In this document: one piece after another, positions 34,601-45,792 of the stretch
Layout: every line of letters begins with the position of its first letter
How positions within the stretch are numbered: the first letter of the stretch is position 1
Assembly: GCA_015499995.1 (NCBI GenBank)
Contig: JADNRV010000059.1
Span: forward strand, 186,001 to 250,000
DNA from: Flammula alnicola
Lineage: Eukaryota > Basidiomycota > Agaricomycetes > Agaricales > Strophariaceae
Reading direction: 5' to 3'
DNA: 64,000 bases
Program-made: the position numbers and the translations under genes
Notes under the pieces: model-generated
The model's database searches: none
What the model saw: the letters and a program-made list of their open reading frames with translations, nothing else
Told to the model about the DNA's origin: nothing

Positions 34601-35506
34601 AAAAGGCCTAGTTAACATTTTGATGCAAGCACATTAATAGAAATGCCAGTTGATAAGTTTAGATCATTTTCTTAGTTTCTGATAGTCATTTAAAGTCTAT
34701 CTTGTCTACATAAAATGATTTTCATGCTTTACAATCAATCCTAACCCCAACTTAAAGATGTACAAAGTTTTAAATAATATTGCAAATGTAGAAAAATTAG
34801 CATTGATTGTTCTTGTTAGTCTCATCTGGGGCAGTACACATGTCTTCCTGAAATAGAAGCGGAATGTGGCTGAAATCCATTCATAGACCTCTGACAATGT
34901 CCTGGAGGAATGTGACATATTTTACCATAATTCTTTCAAGGACCATCATCCTTACTATAATATATATTAATTTTTGTCATTATCTTTCCCATCTCTAGAG
35001 CAGCACAGAAGTCTGAGATATTATTGTAAATTATGCCAATTACAATGTATATCTCCACTCTGAAAAATAGTGAAACTTCATGTTAATATGAGTTAATTAT
35101 CTTCTTCATTGAAAATTATCCAAAATTCCTGACACTGCATGATAATGCTTGCAAATTATAATAGAAGATTTTTTCTCATGTCAGGGCAGTGGGCTCCACA
35201 AGCTGTTTATTTAGCATTCAAAGGTTTGGAGTGACTACTTGTTGAACAATAAGCAGTTATAAAAGTTAGCTAGTTCTTTTGTTATAACTAGCAAGTAACA
35301 ATAAGTCTGTAAAAACAAATGATGCCTAAGTCAGTTTTAAGAATGTAGTTTGAGTTTTGAAGTTTTTCAAAATATGCACAAACACTCAGAGAGGTCAAGA
35401 GAAGTATTGAAGAAGTATGCTTTTCAAGAACTAGCTAAAGAACATCTTTGGTACTACTTGAAGTTTATATAGTAAATAATAAATCAAGAATACACCTTGA
35501 CTGCAC
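34601..35506. other. AT-rich, no gene seen
   Basis: Open frames are short and low in complexity. No repeats shared with the rest of the window were noticed. Confidence 0.4.
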
Positions 35507-35689
35507 AAGGCTGTACAAATATATCAAAGATGGATAAAAGTGAAACAACATCAGTGAAACAAATGTAGGTAAAACAGATAGAAGTGAAGTGAATAATGTA
35601 GAAGCCTATTTAAGCAAATAATAGATAAAATGATGGAAGTGAAGTGTGCATAGACTGGACAGTATAGAAAAAAAGTATGGATTATAACA

Positions 35690-36040
35690 GATGCACTGTT
35701 TATAAAGTAGCAAAATCTTTTACCACAATATTTGCTTGTAAAGCATGGATATTAAAATCCCTGGTACAATACAAGTACAAATTACTAATTGGTAAAATCT
35801 TTTACTACAGTGTTGACTAGTCAAATATAATAGTAAAATATGGCTGTAAAAATCATTTATAAAATATACAGAAATATTATTAAAAACAAACTTTATATTA
35901 GTAAAACATGGCTATAGAACTCATTGATAAAATAAATGTGAATATTATTAGTAAAACCTTTACCATCTGTATACTGGATAAATATAGTAGTAAAATATGG
36001 CTGTAGAATACATTGATAAAATATATATAAATGTGTTATG
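35690..36040 (+). repeat. AT-rich repeat unit R, forward (left arm)
   Basis: Landmarks are gtagcaaaatctttta, ttgactagtcaaatata and agtaaaatatggctgtaaa. Forward relatives also lie at about 39735-40070, inverse ones at 36345-36660, 36655-37010 and 40075-40430. Confidence 0.6.
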
Positions 36041-36289
36041 TGACATTGTCCTTCTTATCTTTTAATCTCTATATGGAATGCTTTAAGGGTTGTGTCAAGG
36101 TAGCAACTGACATGTATTTATTTTTTGTATATGCTCACATATATACAGGATATAGAATTAGTGTTATGAAGTTATGGCACCTTTCAATATAACTTGGATC
36201 TAGAGTTCATTACTTCTTGAAAACTCACCAATTACTGAGGACCTAGTCTGTTACAAAGCCCACACAAAAAAATAAATATATATCAGTTG

Positions 36290-37010
36290 CTGCCTTAGCA
36301 CAACTCTTGAAGTATTTTATATAGAGATTAAAAGATAAGAGGGACAATGACACATAACACATTTATATATATTTTATCAATGTATTTACAGCCATATTTT
36401 ACTACTATATTTATTCAGTATATATAGATGGTAAAGGTTTTACTAATAATATTCACATTTATTTTATCAATGAGTTCTATAGCCATGTTTTACTAATATA
36501 AAGTTTGTTTTTAATAACATTTCTGTATATTTTATAAATGATTTTTACTGCTATATTTTACTACTATATTTGACTAGTCAACACTGGAGTAAGAGATTTT
36601 ACCAATTAGTAATTTGTACTTGGATTTTACCAAGGATTTTAATATCCATGCTTTACATATATTTTATCAATGTATTTTACAGCCATATTTTACTACTATA
36701 TTTATCCAGTATACATAGATGGTAAAGGTTTTAATAATAATATTCAAATATATTTTATCAATGATTTCTATACCCATGTTTTACTAATATAAAGTATGTT
36801 TTTAATAACATTTATGTATATTTGATAAACAATTTTTGCAGCCATATTTTACTACTACATTTGACTAGTCAACACTGTAGTAAAAGATTTTACCAATTAT
36901 TAATACTTGTATTTGATCACATTTACATGTATTTTATCAGGAATTTTAATATCCATGTTTTACAAGTAAATATTGTGGTAAAAGATTTTGCTACTTTATA
37001 ATATTTTTAA
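36290..37010 (-). repeat. Two inverse copies of unit R in tandem
   Basis: 36290-36660 is the reverse complement of 35690-36110, including the outer sequence cttatcttttaatctctata. 36655-37010 is a second inverse copy directly joined to it. Confidence 0.6.
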
Positions 37011-38235
37011 TGACTCAGAAAACATCACAAACAGCAGCCTATAGCACAAAAAATGCTTGCATCTTGTACATGACAGTCATGACTCCAGGATGCTTCTAAG
37101 AGAGAGCAATTGAGAAATGCTTATTTATGCCTATATATGACCATAAAAAGGTGGTGGTGGCTAAAGCTGGACCAGCCTGATCATAGCACTATGAGGGACA
37201 CCTTTGGACAAAATGATTGTTTGCTGTTTAAGTCCAAACAATCTCAATAGCACGAAATTGTTCATCAAAAGCTGGAAAATATTCAGGCATTCTTGCATTT
37301 TTCCTTCAAAATCCAGAATAATTTCAATTTCCATCCTTATATTTTCTGTCTCACCAAAAAAAAAAAAGGATTTCTGTAAATTAACAGCATCACATGGTCA
37401 ACACACACAATTCCAGCCACCAAAATGAACTTTCGAGTCTTGGCTAGTTATATAAAATCTCTAATATGAAAATATTCTGTCTGATCATGGCAGTCCATGA
37501 TGTAGAAGCCTTGCCAGTCTATTATTAACCTTGGTTTTTTTTGCAGTGCATGAGCTGGCTCTTTTCCTCATCTACTACACTCACCCCTACACATAAACAC
37601 ATAAAATCATGTCAACTCTTGCTCATAGAAGATGCCAAACCTGCAGGTGCTATGGATTCCAGGCACAGCCTGGTGCACTAAGCATCTTTAGCAGAAACCC
37701 AACCACCTCCAGAGTTGCCATTTCTCAAAGTCCCTCCACTTGCTGAAGTTAGAAGAACAGACAAAGAGAGACCAGTACCTGAGAAGGAAAGACTCATATA
37801 CTGAACTCAGGCTTCAGTACAGAAAGGCACATTAAACTGAGAGGTTGCCAAAGCCATATTAAATATGCTTATATGCATGACAATCAGTCAAGTGCTAGAA
37901 TCTTCTCCAGCAGTCATAAATGAGATAGCACGTCAAGTTACGCACGTGCACATTTCTGCTAAGCCTATGCCCGCTGCATATAACATTGTCCTCACTTTCC
38001 CCTGCTTTGCACTTTTCCTGAGACTGATCCTGACATTCCTCCACTTTCAGTTCTAGACAGCCTCTACTGCAAATAATAACTTTGCTGCCACTGTTGAAGA
38101 TGTGACCAATGCAGAAGAGTCAGAAAGTGATAAAGGAATAGTGAATAGTGCACTAGTTAACAGTAACATGCTTATCATGAAGATCCTTGAAGATAGTATA
38201 ATGCTAAAAGACCTACCAATGTTAGGAAATTGCAT
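37011..38235 (+). other. Retroelement debris without intact frame
   Basis: gtgcactaagcatctttagcag at 37670 repeats the leader end seen in family 1. 38060-38240 gives a Gag/pro-like acidic stretch (NAEESESDKGIVNSALVN). Nothing complete is readable. Confidence 0.35.
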
Positions 38236-38450
38236 GGGTAACCCTCAGGTATCTTAGCGTCTACCCATACCCATACCCATGACAACCCATACCCATGACC
38301 TGCATGGGTTTACCCATCAAAATGTGGCCCCAAAACTGTTTGGGTGTTTCAGAACTTGCTTAAAAGCTCATGGATACCAGAATGCATACCCATACCCATA
38401 CCTGTCAATACCCTTACCCATGATCTGTGCAGGTCATCCGAACCTGTGTA
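38236..38450. repeat. Miniature element with ACCCAT repeats
   Basis: Direct and inverted copies of tacccatacccat/atgggta cluster at both sides of a 200 bp block that splits the gag-protease debris. Likely a small non-autonomous DNA element; its target duplication was not resolved. Confidence 0.4.
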
Positions 38451-38630
38451 TTTCTCTACCTACCATATGCAGGCTACATGGTCCTAATAAAAGACTGCAA
38501 GGATAGACCAAAAAGTGCCATTATAGTACATGATCTCATAGTGCAGTATCTAAATAATCTGTTAGAAGGAGAAAAATCAAAGACTATCTATGGTGTATGA
38601 GACTCGCATGCCGTTAGAGCTATCTATTTA

Positions 38631-38891
38631 ATGGTTAACAATATTGATAAGAAAGAAGCACTATTGGACAGTGGATCACAAATTGTATCAATATCTAAGG
38701 AAATAGCAGTAATCCTTGGGATCAGTTGGAACTCTGGAATAATGATTAATATGCAAAGTGCCCAAGGTCATATAGAATCAACCTTGGGTTTGGCACATAA
38801 TATACCATTCAAATGTGGTGATATAATATTTTCATACTTTACCTCCAAGACTCACACACAAGACCATGTACTTAGGCAATGCACTCTCTGA
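38631..38891 (+). pseudogene. Aspartic protease fragment (LTR family 2 type)
   Basis: EALLDSGSQIVSISKEIAV carries the active-site DSG and the flanking residues typical of the gag-associated retroviral-like proteases of basidiomycete Gypsy elements; LGLAHNIPFKCGDI follows as the second strand block. The frame then runs into unrelated sequence (SKTHTQDHV), part of a tract also found near 61070, and stops. Too short to be active. Confidence 0.6.
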
Positions 38892-39129
38892 GTGAAGGCC
38901 TATCCATGGCAGATTTGTGCTAAAGGGATTAGAAATACATAAAGTCTACCTACACTATATCTGATTTCCAGAATATACAAAATCTACTAAAAAAGGATTG
39001 ATACCCATCTAAAAAGTCAAAATATTGAGAGCAACATTTGGCCTGAATGGAATAAACTGCGAGAGAAAGGTGTTCCAGTGTTTTGGGGTTGATTTCTGGC
39101 AGGAAGGCCTTTAAAATAATCATGTACAA

Positions 39130-39600
39130 ACAAACTGCTGTATTGCAGTGAATGCCAGTCTTCATTCAGTGCCTTAACACAGCTCATGGCTGATGCACCA
39201 TATCTCCAGTCTACAGTTATAGATGCCTTAAGTTTACATACAAACTCCTGGACAAGAAGAGTTTGTCCTACATACTAGCAAAGAGACATCACAGCTGATC
39301 TGGATAGGAAGACACAAATACATGAAGTACCAGACTTTATCGTAATTGAAATAGATAAACTAGAGGAAACCAAGCTTAGTGTCAAGCTTAGAAGAAATAC
39401 AATAGATGAAAGTGCTGGTAATCTGACTCTGTGTGGACTTATATACAGCAGAGAGAATCACTTTACATGTTGAATTGTAGACAAGTCTGGGACAGTATGG
39501 TTTCATGATGGCATGTCCACTGGGTCTGCATACAGAAAAAAAATTAATCTATTATCTTATGTTCAATGGCTAAGCAGATGTGGAAAAAAGCAACTGATCC
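39130..39600 (+). pseudogene. USP-like peptidase domain, Helitron-independent copy
   Basis: One frame with two stops aligns with the last 230 residues of the Helitron protein: CSECQ (zinc ribbon pair), VCPTY, PDFIVIEIDKLEETKLSV, then LIYSRENHFTC and IVDKSGTVWFHDGMSTGSA, matching LIYGGQNHFVC and IVDAAGAVWYHDGITTGSG. The His box and Asp are kept; the catalytic Cys region is not found upstream. One stop is TGA where Helitron has the Arg of RIVD. No Rep or helicase sequence is adjacent. Confidence 0.7.
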
Positions 39601-40605
39601 ATTGCATTTATTATTCAAGTAGGCCATACTATCAGTAGCATTACAAGTTATATAAAGAGTAAAACTAAAAACATCAAAACATAAAAAAGAAAAAGAATTG
39701 TACTGTCTTGCAAAGCAGTGATACAGAAATGTTATTGAAAACATACTTTATATTAGTAAAACATAGCCATAAAAATCATTGATAAAATATATTTGAATAT
39801 CATTATTAAAACCTTTATCATCTATATATACTGGATAAATATAGTAGTAAAATATGGCTGTAAAATACATTGATAAAATATATGTAAAGCATGGATATTA
39901 AAATCCCTGGTAAAATCCAAGTACAAATTACTAATTGGTAAAATCTTTTACTACAGTGTTGACTAGTCAAATATAGTAGTAAAATATAGCAGTAAAAATG
40001 ATTTATAAAATATACAGAAATGTTATTAAAAACAAACTTTATATTAGTAAAACATGGCTATAGAAATTATTGATATAACACATTTATATATATTTTATCA
40101 ATATATTTTACAGCCATATTTTACTACTATATTTATCCAGTATACATAGATGGTAAAGATTTTACTAATAATATTCACATTTATTTTATCAATGATTTCT
40201 ATAGCCATGTTTTACTAATATAAAGTTTGTTTTTAATAACATTTCTGTATATTTTATAAATCATTTTTACTGCCATATTTTACTACTATATTTGACTAGT
40301 CAACACTGTAGTAAAATGTTTTACCAATTAGTAATTTGTACTTGTATTTTACCAGGGATTTTAATATCTATGTTTTACAAGTAAATATTGCAGTAAAAGA
40401 TTTTGCTACTTTATAAACATTTGTTATAATCCACAAATTTTTTCTTTACTATACAGTCCATGCACACTCCACTTTCATCATTTCATCTATTATGTGCTCA
40501 CATAGCTTTCTACATTATTCACTCTACTTCTATTTGTTTTACCTACATCTGTTTCACTTATATTGTTTCACTTCCATTTATCTTCAATATGTTTGCACAG
40601 CCTTT

Positions 40606-40887
40606 GTCGGAAAGTTGGAATCTGCCTGATCAGGAATGAGCCTAAATAGGTGGCTTTTTCCCATGATTAGAGTGCTATGATTTAGGATCAATTATGACAT
40701 TTATTTGGTAACCACTGCAGCCCTACCATGATCATACTAAATGGGCCTGATCAGAGCATGCCGATCTGATGAGATAGCCAAATTACATGATTAGATCATG
40801 AATGTTAATAATAGAATTTCCACATTTGTAGCCTAGATTATTGCATTTAAAGTCGTTTACTCTAGTCCAGTGAAGGGTGACAAATGA
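40606..40887. other. No gene seen
   Basis: Unique-looking AT-rich spacer before LTR copy C. Confidence 0.3.
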
Positions 40888-42272
40888 TGAAGAGACCGCA
40901 AGCAGCTAGCTGTGAATGGACTACTATTCTCCTTACCTGAGCTATTTTTATCACTTAGTAAAGCTTATACTGTAGTCTAAATGTTACAAGTCCGGACATT
41001 ACAATGACAAGACTACTAAGGACTAGAGGAAACTATGCAAGATAACGAGGAAGGTGCAGTTTAATAAAGACATTATCATTAGTAACTATTGAGATAATAG
41101 TCAATACATCTAATGAAGTGTATGGAAATAGACGCCTTTCAGTAATATCTTAACCATCCAGCCTATACAAGGATGCGGATCTCTAGATTAAAGAACGGAC
41201 ATCTAGGCACACTACAGGACAGGTCACATGACATTGCCAAAGGCATCGAGGACAGTGGAGCAGCCGACGATGATCTGAACTCCTGATCCATCCAAAAAGG
41301 CATGATTAAGTGGATGAGCACAGAAACTGTACTCCACAAGGCCGCCACTCATGCACAAATGCCCATGAAATCTCTATATTCTCATCATTGCATCTATGTA
41401 ATAATATATAATCTCAGTCATATATAAGCAGCCCTGTAACACCATAGAATACAAGCAATTTACCACCCACGAGATACAAACACTTAAGTTATATCTTAAG
41501 TGTTTTTTTTTTTTTTTTGCCTTTAAGTACTGAGTAGCTTCAAAGCAAGAGTCCCATAATATAAAAGAAACCAAGTAATGATATTTATGAGCTGTTAAAG
41601 ATAAGATCGCAAGCCTAAGTGGTTCACCAAGTTAAAAAGAAAGAGAGTTATAAGCCAAGGAACCTGTCTAAGTGACTTGTTCAAAACCTACCCTTTGTCA
41701 AAGGACATCTGGGGACCTGGACTGTAGTGTCAGTAGACGAAGCATCTACACACCTCTGGCCATTGTTTAGGGACTGTAGTGTCAGCAGATAAGAAGTCTG
41801 TGCACCTCTTTCGACAAGTAGAGTTTTCGAGACAAGTGAAGACAAGTTAAAGGGCATAGAGCCATCTTCTCAATTGGAGAACAAGTAAAGCGAGATCAGT
41901 TAGCAGTTTGTGCATAGAGCACTAGTTTTCAGAGTCACAGTTACGAATTTACACAAGTCTATTAGACTTAAAATGACCCATTGACTATTAACGCATCTAA
42001 GGCTTTGCCGGAGCCGTTACATAGTTACTAACCTTCTTTTATCACGCACCTACTATCAGGTATTGATATTATAAAACTATCATCCTCCCCTTGGATGAAC
42101 TAAGTCAACTAAATATTGATTTGGGTGTTTGAGTGTAGTAAAGTAGTTATTAAAAGTGAAGCAAGTCAGAATTGATAGTATCTCTTTAGTAGACATTACA
42201 AGGTCTGTTAAAAGTGACTACTTGACTATTCAGTAGTTCACACACACCCCGCAACAAGCATCTTTAATGTGA
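40888..42272 (+). mobile_element. Family 1 LTR, copy C, with leader
   Basis: Starts TGAAGAGACCGCAAGC and ends CTACTATCA at 42058, then leader to agcatcttta. It is 1.17 kb because a block present in copy A between about 1370 and 1760 is missing (junction near 41265, where gtggagcag meets ccgacgatg). CpG sites are largely TpG/CpA. The leader carries empty target sites for all three DNA transposons. Confidence 0.7.
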
Positions 42273-42365
42273 ACAGAGATGATGTGCAGGTCTTCTTGTC
42301 TTGTGTGTGTCTCAGCATGCACACTTACCTCAATTGTTCACAGACATTGGCTGCCTGGTATCTTC

Positions 42366-42870
42366 TCAGTCTTTAATCTCATCATTTTTAAACTGTAGAT
42401 CATGAGTGAATGTCACCCTTGGTGCAGAAGTGTCATTCCTGCTCGGCCTCTCATATTCCTCATCTAAAATCTCCTCTATTAAGACTGGCTGCTTGGTTTT
42501 GGTTATCTTTTGAGCGAACACTTTAGTGACCAGACTATCAGGTAAACCGAATAGGTTCTTGAGTGGTACAGTTACTGGTGTGTCTAGAATAGCAGCCAAT
42601 ATCTTTTCTGAGTTGACTTCATCTTCTATGGGTGCACAGTTTTGTATGCTGGCCCCAGTCTCATTTCTACTTCTCTAGGCTTAGATGTGCTTGTTGGTCG
42701 TGCAACATATCACAATGCTGGGATGTCCACATATGGCAACTCCTTGGGCCTTAGTGGATCAATTACTGCTTTGGGTAATACCTTGGGCACTACTTGATCT
42801 CTTTTGCTTCTTTGGGGTGGGCCTTTCCTCACGTCTTCCTCCTCTTGCTCATCACTCTCCTCATCTTCTG
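42366..42870 (-). pseudogene. LTR family 2 gag, C-terminal part
   Basis: On the minus strand from 42870 down: an acidic stretch (EDEESDEQEEEDVRKG), then PKELPYVDIPAL, and after a stop LDTPVTVPLKNLFGLPDS. This is the linker that precedes the protease in basidiomycete Gypsy elements with a CX2CX4HX4C gag. It continues the frame of 55935-55331 across the chromovirus that was inserted with a TTCTG duplication. The protease itself is not present here. Confidence 0.6.
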
Positions 42871-43212
42871 TGTTACGACTAGCAAGAAACAACGTGATTG
42901 TGACGTCGGAGTCCAACAATCAGTGATTCCAAAGTCGTGTCAAGAAGTCCTAGATTGGATCATTCACACTTAGAGGCTCAGACGAGCTTAAGTGATCGTG
43001 TCTAGAGGCTCGACGAGCTTAGACGTTCATGGCAAGGAGAGAGGCAAGACAATGAAGCTTAGATTCTCAAGAACTAGCTAAAGTACAGGATTGTGTATCT
43101 ACTGTATATATACTAGTCGAGAGTGTGCACAGACCAATGAGGTATGACTCCTACTACTGTCAAAAGGAGTCAGAAAGAGAAAGAAAGTCATCTTGACAAT
43201 GTTGAAGTCGTC
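42871..43212 (-). mobile_element. Chromovirus 3' LTR, first piece
   Basis: 342 bp matching 54818 on; resumes at 49009-49142 (134 bp) after KDZ copy 3. Without the insert the LTR is 476 bp, exactly 32 bp shorter than the other LTR, which has one extra copy of a 32-bp unit. Confidence 0.85.
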
Positions 43213-43316
43213 GAGTACTTTTCACTCCCCCACTGATTCCACGTGGAATGGGAGGGAATCCACGTGGAATGGAGGGAATCCACATGGAATTGAAGTAATT
43301 CCACATGGAATGATGG

Positions 43317-43411
43317 AATTCCGGTGGAATTGGAAGGAATTCCGGTGGAATTGGAAGGAATTCCGGTGGAATTGGAAGGAATTCCGGTGGAATTGGAAGG
43401 AATTCCGGTGG
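43317..43411. repeat. 21-bp tandem array in the KDZ copy 3 end
   Basis: aattccggtggaattggaagg occurs four and a half times in perfect register; it is rich in GGAATT/AATTCC half-palindromes like the rest of the subterminal region. Confidence 0.9.
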
Positions 43412-43705
43412 ATTCCTGCGGACTCCGGAAAGGAATGAGATAAATTTAACATAAAAGTGTTATTTTATTACAAAATAGAATTTCTGTGAACTGCAGTAAG
43501 GAATGAGAACATATTTACACTAGTACACTACTATACACTGCTATTTTAATGTTTCTATCATACACCTACTGTACACTGCTATTTTAATATTTCTATCATA
43601 CACCTACTGTACACTGCTTTGGTAATCTCCTCTCATATGCTAACTTGAAACCTTGCTCTTTATCGTACACCTACTATACACTAGAGTAAATATTTATTTT
43701 GTTGT

Positions 43706-45710
43706 TTATTCTGAAACATCAGAGTCGGAGTCAGATTCATCACTAGTATCTGATTCTGGTTCATCTAATCCCAAGTCTTCCTCTTCATCATTATTGCCAT
43801 CATTATTCTGAGAGTCTGCTTTTCTCTTCTGCTTGGCAATCACATATTTTGTGTGATAAAATAGCATCGTGTGCAAGAACCAGTTGAAATTGCCTGGTGT
43901 CATGCGTTTAAGAATTGTTTCAAATCCACCAAGCCATGCATTTAATTGTTCACAAACTTGTGTATTAAAAGCTTTCTGGGCATATGCACGACCAGTATCA
44001 TCATATGCGATAATAACAAGATTGGGAGCTGATCCATCACCCGGTGAAGGATTACAGTACTTTCTACAAAGGTAATCGGTAACACGATGATTGATATAAT
44101 GATATGTGTCCACAATAAACCGTGAGGTTTTTTTCCACACTCCAGACTGAGTTTGGCGAACACGATACTTGGTGTATTTTCTCCACTCTCCCTGGTGTGT
44201 CTGACATGCACAAGTATTGTCCACTCGAATATTTGTACAATCACGAACAAGGCACCGAGATCCATACTCCTGTAGATGATATCCACACAATGATCCACCT
44301 CGAGAATTTGAGAGACTATTTGCACAGTTATCAATTGCACAATGCTATAAATAATAAGTTAGCCTCCTGTTAAAGTCAGATACTAAGTAGTAAATTTACC
44401 GTTGGTCCCATTACAATTCCATCAAGAACAACCATTTTCACAAACTTTTTATCAATGTTCATCATATCTGTGTCATCCAAGCTATCTTCAGACATAGGTG
44501 AAGCTGAACGTTGACAATTCTCTTGAACATTTTCAGCTAATGGAGGTACAGCATGATTTTCATCAACTCCAACCACAGCTGCTGGATCCTGAAAAACAGC
44601 ATCACTTGATTTTTTGTATTCCTGAGTACATTCAGCACATGAATGTTGATCAGCTGCTCTGATAATTCCAGCCTCTCCCAAAATCGCATATGCCTGAGTA
44701 GTGACCTCTGTAATATTAAGAGGATCATCAAGTTCAAGATCAATATTGGACTCGCTGGCAATTGTACGTAATGAATCTTGGACAAAGGCTTGCCAAACAT
44801 GAGCACGACCAACATTTAAGGATGCTGTTCCATATGTATTATTCCAGTAGTCTGAATATGCAGAAGCTGAGGCATGGAAGCTATACATTGCATTGATAGC
44901 AGATCCCGAAAACGCCCGGTCAGCCCATAAATTAGAGCCAATTTTGAGATACTTTGCAGAGTTAAGATAAACTCGCTTCGGTTGTTTGGTTCCATAGAAA
45001 TTATGCAAAAATCTTTCATGATCTGCTGAGTAAGATGTATTGCACTCAGGACATTTGCCAGTTAAAACAGGAACATTTTTGTAAATCTTGTGGTCTTTGA
45101 TTAATGTTACAAGTGGTATATCACGATTCCGTGTATCTTGAACTAATGACCTTGGTTTGCATGCAGCAGTTCCACAGACAAATGAAGATGGACATATTAC
45201 ATGTACTGGTTGAATTTCTTCAAGAGAGATAGAAAGCAGCTTTCCAGTATAAGCATTGTCTTCATTATAAGGTGTCAAATCTAATCCAACAGCCATTTCA
45301 TCAAGCTTGGTAGCAATGCAATTGGTTTTATCTTTCGCTGATAAGCTGGCTTCATCATCATCATCAGAAAACAATGTACTGGTCTTGTTTCCTAATCGGT
45401 GTTTTAATGCTTTCGTTAGACCAATGATCCATCCAGATATTTGAATATTATTTTCTCTTGAATATACTGGATGTTGTTGGCGAAAATGCAGATTTAAGAG
45501 ATCTGCATTGTCTGTGAGCGTAAACAAAAGAATCAAGACAGTTGCCAGAGATATATTTGGGCCAAAGTTTGATTCAATTATTTGACTAAAAGCCCTGAAT
45601 GAAATGTTTGGAAAGCTTTCTGTTTGACTCGCAGAAGCCAAAGACACCAGATTAAACCAGATCAAAAGCCAGATGATAACCCAAGATTGAGACGCAAACG
45701 ATAGAGCCAT
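43706..45710 (-). CDS. KDZ transposase gene B (copy 3), 649 residues, catalytic deletion
   Basis: Exon 1 (45710-44400, 437 codons) and exon 2 (44344-43706, 212 codons plus stop) join in frame over a 55 bp intron. Domains in order: hydrophobic/helical N-terminus; a CxC5-type cysteine cluster at about residues 190-245 (VICPSSFVCG, CPECNTSY); a helical block (SFHASASAYSDYW); an acidic linker; a CxC6-like cluster (HCAIDNC, CLVRDC, CQTHQGEW); then the C-terminal half of the KDZ catalytic domain (FIVDTYHYINH, CEQLNAW). Compared with copy 2, about 80 residues between QTQSGV and WKKTSRF are missing in frame, taking the ICIDKGCK Asp. The protein could still bind DNA but probably cannot cut it. The ATG is the first in frame after gene A; introns further upstream cannot be excluded. 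Confidence 0.75.
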
Positions 45711-45792
45711 AACACAAGTCGCAAGCCAGCTATTGTACAAAATACGATACCATGATTTATGGAAATTTACAATCAAAAGAAAAAAAAACTGC

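Larger units (their letters stand above)
35507..40605. mobile_element. 5.1 kb structure with about 500 bp inverted arms
   Basis: The outer arms (about 35507-36040 and 40080-40605) are inverse copies: caaggctgtacaaat on the left answers gcacagccttt on the right, and blocks such as gtgaataatgtagaa and gtagcaaaatctttta match in order. Inside the arms are AT-rich repeat units in both orientations. The core (37.0-39.7 kb) holds retroelement debris and a peptidase-domain pseudogene. No transposase and no clear target duplication were found, so the class is unknown; a palindromic rearrangement is the alternative. Confidence 0.55.

Noticed and set aside
43193..43438. Repeat protein EFRWNWK
   Set aside because: Translation of the 21-bp terminal array.
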